Origin: Patescibacteria group bacterium
Lineage (GTDB): Bacteria > Patescibacteriota > Patescibacteriia > Patescibacteriales > GWC2-42-12
DNA: 5,767 bases
Direction: 5' to 3'
Assembly: GCA_018827685.1 (NCBI GenBank)
Contig: JAHJXD010000038.1
Coordinates: 1-5,767 of the forward strand
Under the pieces are notes generated by a model that made no database searches, was not told where the DNA came from, and saw nothing but the letters and a program-made list of their open reading frames with translations. The first letter of the stretch is position 1. Each line of letters starts with the position of its first letter. The translations under genes were made by a program, and so were the position numbers. Shown here piece after piece: positions 1-5,767 of the stretch.

Positions 1-138
1 CATATTGGGTTTAACCTGTAAGCCGTAGAAAATATTTATTTTCTCGCTGCGGAACTCGCTACGCTCAAACAGTCCTCGCTTCAAAAATAAATATTTTTTA
101 CAGCTTACTTTAGATAAAAATACAGATAACCCGAAATG
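1..138. mobile_element. Possible MITE-like element: outer arms extending the inverted repeat
   Basis: The symmetry continues outside the main stem. Bases 1-11 pair with 128-138 (nine Watson-Crick pairs, one G-T wobble, one A-A mismatch), and 16-20 can pair with 121-125, although 18-20 compete with the inner stem. The whole 138-base stretch can therefore fold as one nested cruciform with terminal inverted repeats and no coding capacity, which is the form of a miniature inverted-repeat element. The left end coincides with the window edge, so the true terminus and any target-site duplication cannot be seen. A single copy does not prove mobility; this is a tentative call. Confidence 0.35.
18..108. 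repeat. Long inverted repeat / hairpin upstream of the gene cluster
   Basis: Bases 18-42 pair with bases 84-108 over 25 positions: 23 Watson-Crick pairs, one G-T wobble (28/98) and one C-A mismatch (24/102). The base of the stem is GTAAGC/GCTTAC and the upper part is almost pure A/T. The 41-base loop (43-83) is much richer in G+C and carries CTCGCT three times (43-48, 55-60, 75-80); on the minus strand these read AGCGAG. There is no reading frame here. It could be a bidirectional terminator for an unseen upstream gene, a REP-like or MITE-like dispersed element, or a structured leader. The pairing is read directly; the function is unknown. Similar GAGCGNAGCGAG-type intergenic repeats are something I recall from several bacterial groups but could not verify. 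Confidence 0.8.
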
Positions 139-162
139 AGTTCATAAGTAATTTTTAATTAT

Positions 163-657
163 ATGGCAGATATTAAATTGAAAATAACAGCTGATAAAAT
201 TTTGTCGTTAGATGAACAGCCTTTATCCGATGGCGAAAAATTAAAACAAAAATTGGAAGATATAAATAAAGATGAAAGCAAGGATAATTTTAAAGAAGTT
301 AGGGAGCAATTTAAAATTGAGCAAGCGGTCAGTGCCGCGCCAATGCCTGTGATCGGCCCAACAGTTGGCGTTATGGAACCGCAAGCCAAACAGCAAAAGC
401 AGGTTGAAAGTATTTTGGCTGAAGATTTAGCGGAAATATATTTGAGTTTAGCGCCGTCAAAACGTCTGGAGTTTAAAATAAAGGGCGAGCAAACCGCCAA
501 TAAAATAAATCAATTATTAACCAAAACTAAAATAAATATCAGTAAGATTATTAAATTAATAAAAAAATGGCTGTCTTTAATTCCAGGAATGAATAAATAT
601 TTTTTAGAGCAAGAAGCAAAAATTAAAGCAGACGAGATTGTTAAGATAAAAAATTAA
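163..657 (+). CDS. Conserved-looking hypothetical protein, helical, probable partner of the downstream ATPase
   Basis: This encodes 164 residues ending in TAA. I do not recognise a named family, although small proteins of this kind directly before a VirD4-like ATPase are familiar to me from Patescibacteria (recall, unverified). Residues 1-57 are charged and rich in Lys, Glu and Asp, probably helical. Residues 58-73 form a Pro/Gly/Val-rich hinge (P60, P62, G65, P66, G69, P73). Residues 78-120 look like a helical domain, with a Leu/Ile-rich stretch around 81-96. Residues 124-148 form an amphipathic segment with W136 and an IPG turn at 140-142, and the end is again Lys-rich. There is no signal peptide and no convincing membrane helix, so a cytoplasmic protein that may touch the membrane or a partner is likely. 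The ATG at 163 has no Shine-Dalgarno; the upstream 20 bases are nearly all A/T. The next gene starts 21 bases later, suggesting co-transcription. Confidence 0.8.
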   Translation: MADIKLKITADKILSLDEQPLSDGEKLKQKLEDINKDESKDNFKEVREQFKIEQAVSAAPMPVIGPTVGVMEPQAKQQKQVESILAEDLAEIYLSLAPSKRLEFKIKGEQTANKINQLLTKTKINISKIIKLIKKWLSLIPGMNKYFLEQEAKIKADEIVKIKN

Positions 658-678
658 AAATTTGTCATTTTATTTTAT

Positions 679-3225
679 ATGGACTATGGCTTGTCCGGTC
701 AAAATACCCAAGTTATTAACAACATAAGTTTAAACGTCAATATTGACGGTTGGCTGATTTATTTATTGGTGGCCGTTGTGTTTATAATTTTACTTTTTAT
801 TTTAAGAAAAATTATTTTGCTATTGGCTTTAAATTCAAAATACCATGATCATGTAATTTATTTATTGCGCGTACCCAAAGAAAAGCCCAATGAAAAAGAG
901 CAGCAAAATACTCAGAATTATTTACAGCATTTGCGTGAAGAAATTTCCCGCGGCGAAACTATTTTTAAAGCTATTGGCGGTTTGAAGGCTGAGAGATGGT
1001 ATAAAAATTTTACTTGGTTAATCGGTCGAAATGACCATTTTTCTTTTGAAATCGTGGCTAATCATAAATATATCTGTTTTTACGTTGTCGCTCCTATCGC
1101 CATGGGCCGCTACATTGAACAGCAAATTCAAGCCTTTTATCCAGAAGCGGTTTTAGAACAGGTCCCTGATTATAATATTTTTAGCGCTCGCGGCAAAACC
1201 GTAGCCAGTTTTATTAAAACCAGGCGCAGTTTTATTTTTCCTCTAAAAACTTATAATAAAATGGAAGCTGATCCGATAAATTCTTTGGTTAATGCCATGT
1301 CAAAATTAGGAGAAGATGAGAGTTTGGCCATACAATATGTTGTTAGAAGTTCTAGTCCAGGATGGCATAATAAAGTTAATCAGGTAGTTTCATCGGTTAA
1401 TCAGGGCAAAAAATTATCAGAGGCTTTATCATCGAACTTATTTTCTAAAATTTTAATATTTTTCAGCGACTTAATTAATACTGCCAAGCCAAACGCGCAA
1501 GCCCGCAAGCCGGAAAAAGAAAACCGCTTAACAGCCATGGAACAGGAAGTTTTGAAATTAATTGAAGAAAAAAATTCTAAAGCCGGTCTTGATGTTAATA
1601 TCAGAATAGTGGCTAGCGCCCGAGATTTGCCTCGGGCCAAAGTTTTTTTGAATAACATGATTAGCGTGTTTAGCCAGTATAATTATTATCAATACGGCAA
1701 TATTTTTAGTAATAAAATTCCTTTTTACAATAATTATATTCAAAAATTTTTAGTTAAAGATTTTATTTATAGGCGCTTTAAGCCAAGTTTAGGTTTGATT
1801 TTAAACACCGAAGAGCTGGCTAGCCTTTATCATCCGCCGCTTTCCGGCGCGGAAACGCCGAATATTTTGTGGCTTTTGGCTAAATATTCGTCCGCGCCCT
1901 CCAATATTCCGAATCAAGGAATTATTTTGGGAAAAAATATTTATCGCGGCATAACCACGGAAATCAAAATGAAACGCGAAGATAGGCGGCGGCATACTTA
2001 TATTATTGGTAAATCTGGCGCGGGAAAATCAGTCTTGCTCGCTGCCATGGCAATTCAAGATATTATTAACGGCGAAGGCGTTTGCGTAATTGATCCGCAC
2101 GGAGATTTGATTGATGATATAATCAGCCGCGTCCCGCCTGAACGCGCGGACGATGTTATTTTATTCGCGCCAGCTGATATTGAAAGGCCGCTGGCCTTAA
2201 ATTTACTTGAATTCGATCCGCGATATCCTGAACAAAAAACTTTTGTCATTAATGAAATGATCAAGATTTTTGATAAATTGTATGACTTGAAAGCGACCGG
2301 CGGACCGATTTTCGAGCAATATATGAGAAACGCCATGTTGCTGATTATGTCTGATCTAGACAGTGGCTCGACCTTAATGGAAATACCAAAAGTTTTAGCC
2401 GACTCGGAATTTAGGAAAATGAAACTGGGAAAATGCAAAGATCCGACTGTGGTTGATTTCTGGCGCAAAGAAGCGGAAAAGGCCGGCGGCGAAGCGGCTC
2501 TAGCCAATGTCGTTCCTTATATAACTTCAAAATTGACTTCGTTTATTTCTAATGATACAATGCGACCGATAATCGCCCGGCAAAAAAGTTCGTTTAATTT
2601 GCGCGATGTTATGGATTCAAGAAAAATTTTATTAGTCGATTTATCCAAAGGTTTAATCGGTGAAATGAACGCTCATTTATTAGGCATGATATTGGTCGGA
2701 AAAATTTTAATGTCGGCTTTATCGCGTACAGATATGTCGCAGGGAAAAAGAGTTGATTTTTATTTATATATTGATGAATTTCAGAATTTTACCACGGATT
2801 CGGTTACTTCAATTTTAAGTGAAGCCAGAAAATATAATTTAAATTTAATTATCGCGCATCAATATTTAGGTCAGTTGGTAAAAAATCAAGATACTTCCAT
2901 TAAAAATGCGGTTTTCGGCAATGTGGGAACTTGGCTGTTATTTAAAATCGGGTCAGAAGACGCGGAAACCATGGCTAAAGAGTTTGCGCCAGTGTTTAAT
3001 CAATATGATTTGATTAATATTGAAAAATATACGACTTATGTTAAATTATTAGTAGATAACACAGCCTCTCGGCCCTTTTCCATGTCAACCGTTTGGCCGT
3101 TGCCAGGAGTTAAGAGGCAAGACTTGGCTGCAAAAATTAAATCTCTGTCCAGGCTTAAATATGGGCAAGATCGGAATATAATTGAAGCGGAGATTTTTAG
3201 CAGAATCAAACAAGCGGAAAAATAA
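679..3225 (+). CDS. Membrane-anchored VirD4/TraD-like coupling ATPase (HerA/FtsK superfamily)
   Basis: This 848-residue protein has a short polar N-terminus, one strong membrane segment at about residues 25-42 (possibly to 51), and then a large cytoplasmic part. Residues about 115-160 and 300-345 look like two alpha/beta modules of similar layout, together forming the pre-ATPase region. The motor domain spans about 430-790. Walker A is GKSGAGKS at 444-451. A VIDPHGD motif at 470-476, typical of VirD4/TraD/TraG and DUF87 proteins, follows. Walker B is YIDEFQ with D699-E700, and an IIAHQY segment carries sensor Gln728. Known relatives are hexameric motors that pump DNA, or DNA-protein complexes, through type IV secretion or conjugation channels. 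Canonical VirD4 usually has two N-terminal membrane helices; only one is seen here. No relaxase or VirB-type channel gene is in the window, so the cargo is unknown. It could equally be a chromosomal DNA translocase. All catalytic motifs are intact. The ATPase call is firm; the type IV coupling role is inferred. Confidence 0.9.
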   Translation: MDYGLSGQNTQVINNISLNVNIDGWLIYLLVAVVFIILLFILRKIILLLALNSKYHDHVIYLLRVPKEKPNEKEQQNTQNYLQHLREEISRGETIFKAIGGLKAERWYKNFTWLIGRNDHFSFEIVANHKYICFYVVAPIAMGRYIEQQIQAFYPEAVLEQVPDYNIFSARGKTVASFIKTRRSFIFPLKTYNKMEADPINSLVNAMSKLGEDESLAIQYVVRSSSPGWHNKVNQVVSSVNQGKKLSEALSSNLFSKILIFFSDLINTAKPNAQARKPEKENRLTAMEQEVLKLIEEKNSKAGLDVNIRIVASARDLPRAKVFLNNMISVFSQYNYYQYGNIFSNKIPFYNNYIQKFLVKDFIYRRFKPSLGLILNTEELASLYHPPLSGAETPNILWLLAKYSSAPSNIPNQGIILGKNIYRGITTEIKMKREDRRRHTYIIGKSGAGKSVLLAAMAIQDIINGEGVCVIDPHGDLIDDIISRVPPERADDVILFAPADIERPLALNLLEFDPRYPEQKTFVINEMIKIFDKLYDLKATGGPIFEQYMRNAMLLIMSDLDSGSTLMEIPKVLADSEFRKMKLGKCKDPTVVDFWRKEAEKAGGEAALANVVPYITSKLTSFISNDTMRPIIARQKSSFNLRDVMDSRKILLVDLSKGLIGEMNAHLLGMILVGKILMSALSRTDMSQGKRVDFYLYIDEFQNFTTDSVTSILSEARKYNLNLIIAHQYLGQLVKNQDTSIKNAVFGNVGTWLLFKIGSEDAETMAKEFAPVFNQYDLINIEKYTTYVKLLVDNTASRPFSMSTVWPLPGVKRQDLAAKIKSLSRLKYGQDRNIIEAEIFSRIKQAEK

Positions 3226-3249
3226 AAAAAATAATTAAAACAAAAATTT

Positions 3250-3933
3250 ATGTCAAACCAACATAAAAATATAGATGATGATTTGTTTCTGGAAAATGAA
3301 CCTGAAAAATTGGAAGATTTGGAAGATATAGAATGTTTAAATGCGGATCCGCTTAAACAGTTGAAAAAAGAAGACAATATTACTATTGCTAAATCAAAAA
3401 TGATTTTAGCCAAAAAACTTTTATATAATATTAAAGAAAACAATGAGCGCTTAATTCAGTTATTAACTAATTTTTTAAGCGTGGAAGACGAAGCTTCTAT
3501 TAGGATCGCGCAGCTAAGCGATGATAATTTTAAATCAAATGAAGAAAATTTAGGCGAAACTAAGATTATTGAAGGTGTTTTTGATGGAGAAAATATGATT
3601 GGGCCGGACGGCAAACAATATAGCGTGCCTGCCAACTATTCCTCAAAGTCAAAATTGGTTGAAGGCGATATTTTAAAACTTATTATTACAGCGACAGGAG
3701 CTTTCGTTTATAAACAAATTGGACCGATTGAACGGGCTCGCGTGGTCGGTGTTTTAGAGCGCTCTGTGGCAGGCGAGTATTTTGCTTTAGCTGATGGGCA
3801 AAAATGGCGGCTCTTAACCGCCAGTGTAACTTATTACAAAGGCGAAAGCAATGACGAAGTCGTCATATTAGTGCCGAAAAACGGCGAGTCAAAATGGGCG
3901 GCAGTGGAGAATATAGTAAAGAAAATCGTCTAA
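3250..3933 (+). CDS. Uncharacterised protein with acidic N-terminus and two putative beta-barrel-like modules
   Basis: This encodes 227 residues with no recognised named family. Residues 1-37 are strongly acidic and probably disordered (DDD at 9-11, repeated Leu-Glu-Asp steps). Residues about 38-77 are a probable long helix or short coiled coil, rich in Lys, Leu and Ile. A polar linker follows to about residue 104. Residues 105-157 form a beta-rich module with a GPDGK turn at 118-122 and alternating hydrophobics. Residues 160-227 form a second one, starting with an R-x-R-V-V-G-V-L strand and ending in a short helix. Tandem small barrels of OB, SH3 or TRAM type would fit, which might mean nucleic-acid or ribosome contact, but no diagnostic motif is visible. 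There is no signal peptide or membrane helix, so it should be cytoplasmic. It starts 24 bases after the ATPase gene and ends 35 bases before dnaX. The ATG has only A/T-rich sequence upstream and no Shine-Dalgarno. The coding call is firm; function unknown. Confidence 0.8.
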   Translation: MSNQHKNIDDDLFLENEPEKLEDLEDIECLNADPLKQLKKEDNITIAKSKMILAKKLLYNIKENNERLIQLLTNFLSVEDEASIRIAQLSDDNFKSNEENLGETKIIEGVFDGENMIGPDGKQYSVPANYSSKSKLVEGDILKLIITATGAFVYKQIGPIERARVVGVLERSVAGEYFALADGQKWRLLTASVTYYKGESNDEVVILVPKNGESKWAAVENIVKKIV

Positions 3934-3968
3934 GGGACTGTCACTAGAGAATTAAAAATTTTAAGATT

Positions 3969-5582
3969 ATGCTAACATTATATAGAAAATATCGACCGCA
4001 GGATTTTACCGAAGTGGTTGGTCAAAATTACATAAAAATAACCTTGGAGCAGGAAATTAAGACCAATAAAATCGCCCATGCTTATCTTTTTTGTGGTCCG
4101 CGCGCTGTTGGCAAAACCACTCTGGCTCGAGTTTTAGCAAAATCAATAAATTGCGAGAAGCGTAAAAGCGATTCAGCCGATCCATGCAACGCCTGCTTGA
4201 GTTGTAAAGAAATAACCAACGGAATGGCTTTGGATATTATTGAAATTGACGCGGCTTCAAACACAGGCGTGGATAATGTGAGAGATAATATAATCGCCAA
4301 CGTTCGCGTGGCGCCGTCGCGCGCAAAATATAAAGTTTTTATCATTGACGAAGTGCACATGCTCTCGGTTCAGGCTTTTAACGCGCTTTTAAAAGTTATT
4401 GAAGAGCCTCCTGCTGATGTAATTTTTATTTTATGTACGACTGAAGCGCATAAAGTTCCGACTACAATTATTTCGCGTTGTCAACGTTTTGATTTTAAAA
4501 GAATCGGCGTTAATGACGTGGTTAAAAAATTAACTTACATAATTCAAGCGGAAAAAATAAAGATTGATAAAGAAATTTTAGAAGCTATTGCTCGCCATGC
4601 TGACGGCCATATGCGAGATGCGGAAAGCTTGCTCGGGCAAATTATCGCCATCGGCGGCGCGAAAATAACACAAGCTGAAGCTGACCTAGTCATTCCGCGC
4701 TCAGATATCAACGAAGTTATGAGTTTACTTGAATTTTTAATAAAAAAAGACGCGGCAGGAGGCATTAGATTAATTAATAAATTAATAGATGACGGAGTTG
4801 ATCTTAAAATATTTGTTAAAGACCTAATTGAAATTTTGCGTAAGTTAATGCTCGCAAAAATAAGTCCAGAGCTGGTAAATAAATTATCAATTGAGCTTGG
4901 CGAAACGTTTGAATTAAAAATAAATAAGATTGCGCAGGAATTAACTGTTGAGCAGACGCTGAAGTTGTTAGAAAAATTTATTAAAGTTTTAAGTGAAATA
5001 AAAGTAGATTTCATTCAGCATCTATCTTTAGAAATGGCTATTGCTGAAATTTGCGCGTCTACAGCCACGGTTAGAAGTTCGCTTGGCGTTAGCCAAAGTT
5101 TTATGGGTGGTTCAAAATTTAATCAGCCCAAGAGTCAACCAACCGCGGTTAAAATAGAAGAAAAAAAATCAGTTGAAACCAGTGAGCCAGTAAATTTTAC
5201 TTACAGCCAAATTCAAGAAAAATGGAATGAAGTTTTAGCCAAAGTTAAGCAGTACAATCATTCTTTATCATTTATTTTGCGCGTCTGCCAGCCACGAAGC
5301 TTAAGCGGCAATCAGCTTTGTTTAGCTTTTAAATATAGATTTCATAAAGATAGAGTCAGCGAAATTGCCATAAAAAATATTATAGAAAAAGTTCTGCATC
5401 AGGTTTACGGCGCGCCGATCATGGTTGAAGCGATCATAGATGAAAATTTGGAAGTGGTATTGAATAAATTAATGTCGGACGAACCAATAAATTTGAAAAA
5501 ACAGCCAGAACCGGCGCAAGGCGAGCAGGGGAATATGATTGATAATTTATTAAAAACTTTTGGAGGGAAAGTTGTGAGTTAA
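3969..5582 (+). CDS. dnaX: DNA polymerase III subunit gamma/tau (clamp loader)
   Basis: DnaX is the AAA+ ATPase of the clamp loader that opens the sliding beta clamp and places it on primed DNA at the replication fork. The 537-residue protein opens with the family hallmark LYRKYRPQ (4-11) and VVGQ (16-19). Walker A is GPRAVGKT (43-50), with Ala at 46 where Gly is common; the GxxxxGKT core is intact. Four zinc-binding Cys are present (62, 73, 76, 79). Walker B is DEVH (127-130), sensor 1 lies at CTTE (156-159), the arginine finger is SRC (169-171) and sensor 2 is Arg216 in GHMRDAESLL. A collar domain runs from about 225 to 365, then a Lys/Ser/Gln linker. A C-terminal domain (about 408-500) begins TYSQIQEKW and is the tau-type region. 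The length is close to Gram-positive DnaX and shorter than E. coli tau (643). The start is fixed by the conserved N-terminus, despite no Shine-Dalgarno. The usual downstream partners ybaB and recR are absent; a tRNA follows 45 bases later. Confidence 0.97.
   Translation: MLTLYRKYRPQDFTEVVGQNYIKITLEQEIKTNKIAHAYLFCGPRAVGKTTLARVLAKSINCEKRKSDSADPCNACLSCKEITNGMALDIIEIDAASNTGVDNVRDNIIANVRVAPSRAKYKVFIIDEVHMLSVQAFNALLKVIEEPPADVIFILCTTEAHKVPTTIISRCQRFDFKRIGVNDVVKKLTYIIQAEKIKIDKEILEAIARHADGHMRDAESLLGQIIAIGGAKITQAEADLVIPRSDINEVMSLLEFLIKKDAAGGIRLINKLIDDGVDLKIFVKDLIEILRKLMLAKISPELVNKLSIELGETFELKINKIAQELTVEQTLKLLEKFIKVLSEIKVDFIQHLSLEMAIAEICASTATVRSSLGVSQSFMGGSKFNQPKSQPTAVKIEEKKSVETSEPVNFTYSQIQEKWNEVLAKVKQYNHSLSFILRVCQPRSLSGNQLCLAFKYRFHKDRVSEIAIKNIIEKVLHQVYGAPIMVEAIIDENLEVVLNKLMSDEPINLKKQPEPAQGEQGNMIDNLLKTFGGKVVS
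5162..5176 (+). promoter_or_regulatory. Candidate slippery site in dnaX giving a short gamma-like form
   Basis: Bases 5161-5168 are eight consecutive A. The heptamer A_AAA_AAA (5162-5168) is in exact zero-frame register: last base of Glu398, then Lys399 and Lys400. A -1 shift, or one extra A in the mRNA, gives Ile-Ser and then TGA at 5174-5176, a product of 402 residues. A +1 shift, or loss of one A, adds eight residues and stops at TAA 5191-5193, about 407 residues. Both keep all three clamp-loader domains and lose the tau region. E. coli makes gamma by -1 ribosomal frameshifting, and Thermus by transcript slippage on an A tract, at the equivalent place. I see no upstream Shine-Dalgarno-like stimulator and no strong downstream hairpin, so transcript slippage would fit better. 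Not proven: shorter A runs are common in this AT-rich DNA. Confidence 0.45.
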
Positions 5583-5627
5583 ATCTGTTTTTTTACCGTG
5601 TCGCGGATAAAGTCCCATGAGATGTAT

Positions 5628-5701
5628 TGCGGGATCGTCTAATGGCAGGACACATCCCTCTGGAGGATGTTATCTTGGTTCGAATCCAGGTCCCGCAGCC
5701 A
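5628..5701 (+). tRNA. tRNA-Gln (anticodon CUG), CCA encoded
   Basis: A complete 74-base cloverleaf is present. The acceptor stem TGCGGGA (5628-5634) pairs perfectly with TCCCGCA (5691-5697). The D-arm is at 5637-5651 with a three-pair GTC/GAC stem. The anticodon stem CATCC/GGATG (5653-5657 and 5665-5669) encloses the loop CTCTGGA with anticodon CTG at 5660-5662, which reads CAG. The variable loop has four bases. The T stem is CTTGG/CCAGG with loop TTCGAAT (5679-5685), then discriminator G at 5698 and CCA at 5699-5701. The U1-A72 first pair and G73 are typical identity elements of bacterial tRNA-Gln. No intron is present. It lies 45 bases after dnaX on the same strand; no separate promoter is obvious, so it may be read through from the upstream genes or have its own weak promoter. 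Confidence 0.97.
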
Positions 5702-5731
5702 ACAAGGATAAGATTGAGATGAAAAATTAAA

Positions 5732-5766
5732 AGGGAAGCTAGAATTTGTTTATTCCTTGCTTCCCT
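5732..5766 (+). terminator. Possible terminator hairpin downstream of the tRNA, cut by the window edge
   Basis: AGGGAAGC (5732-5739) pairs perfectly with GCTTCCCT (5759-5766), eight pairs including five G-C. The 19-base interval can fold further by GAAT/ATTC (5742-5745 with 5752-5755) around a six-base loop. The position, 30 bases after the tRNA CCA end, suits a terminator for the tRNA or the whole cluster. The window ends one base after the stem, so whether a T run follows cannot be seen. The large interval in the stem is less typical of an intrinsic terminator; another inverted-repeat element is the alternative. Confidence 0.5.
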
Positions 5767-5767
5767 A

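Noticed and set aside
43..80. Three CTCGCT copies considered as a CRISPR-like or iteron array
   Set aside because: The units are six bases with unequal spacing (12 and 20) and no repeat-spacer pattern; they sit within the loop of the inverted repeat.
561..567. A7 run in the first gene, and similar A7 or T7 runs near 1569, 1642 and 4742, as further slippage sites
   Set aside because: Seven-base A or T runs are expected by chance in DNA this AT-rich, and no domain boundary or known precedent singles these out as it does for the dnaX site.
2055..2507. Minus-strand open frame of 150 codons inside the ATPase gene
   Set aside because: It lies wholly opposite a gene with intact catalytic motifs and its Ser/Ile-rich product is typical of an antisense shadow; the same applies to minus-strand frames at 159-500, 1401-1658, 1558-1743, 1801-1995, 3036-3443, 4082-4360 and 4544-5014.
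3932..3937. AAGGGA considered as the ribosome binding site of dnaX
   Set aside because: It lies more than 30 bases before the ATG at 3969, far outside the normal spacing, and there is no alternative start nearby.
163..5582. UGA recoded as glycine (code 25)
   Set aside because: No in-frame TGA occurs in any of the four genes, all use TAA as stop, and glycine is encoded by GGN throughout.
5555..5594. Possible terminator at the end of dnaX: AACTTT/AAAGTT hairpin and a T7 run at 5588-5594
   Set aside because: The stem is only six mostly A-T pairs, lies inside the coding region and is separated from the T run by 14 bases, so it is too weak to call.

Overview
This AT-rich window reads as a chromosomal segment of a Patescibacteria (Candidate Phyla Radiation) bacterium, probably from the Parcubacteria side. 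This is inferred from the style of the proteins, from two small conserved-looking hypotheticals flanking a VirD4/TraD-like ATPase that I recall from such genomes, from the absence of Shine-Dalgarno motifs, and from compact one-strand packing. No database search was possible. All four reading frames end in TAA and none needs UGA as a sense codon, so ordinary code 11 fits and the UGA-glycine lineages (Gracilibacteria, Absconditabacteria) are unlikely.

Layout, all on the plus strand. Positions 1-138 hold a non-coding inverted-repeat element: a 25-position near-perfect AT-rich stem around a GC-richer loop carrying three CTCGCT copies, with a further outer pair of arms reaching the window edge. 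Next come a 164-aa soluble hypothetical protein (163-657), an 848-aa membrane-anchored HerA/FtsK-superfamily ATPase of the type IV coupling-protein kind (679-3225), a 227-aa uncharacterised protein with an acidic start and a beta-rich second half (3250-3933), and dnaX, the clamp-loader subunit of DNA polymerase III (3969-5582). A tRNA-Gln(CUG) gene with encoded CCA follows at 5628-5701. An incomplete hairpin that could be the start of a terminator closes the window.

The four genes are separated by only 21, 24 and 35 bases and may be one transcription unit. The first two are plausibly functional partners (DNA or protein translocation at the membrane), by adjacency only. The most interesting mechanistic signal is in dnaX. 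A run of eight A lies in perfect A_AAA_AAA register just after the clamp-loader domains, and both shifted frames stop within 26 bases. This is the arrangement expected for making a short gamma-like form beside full-length tau.
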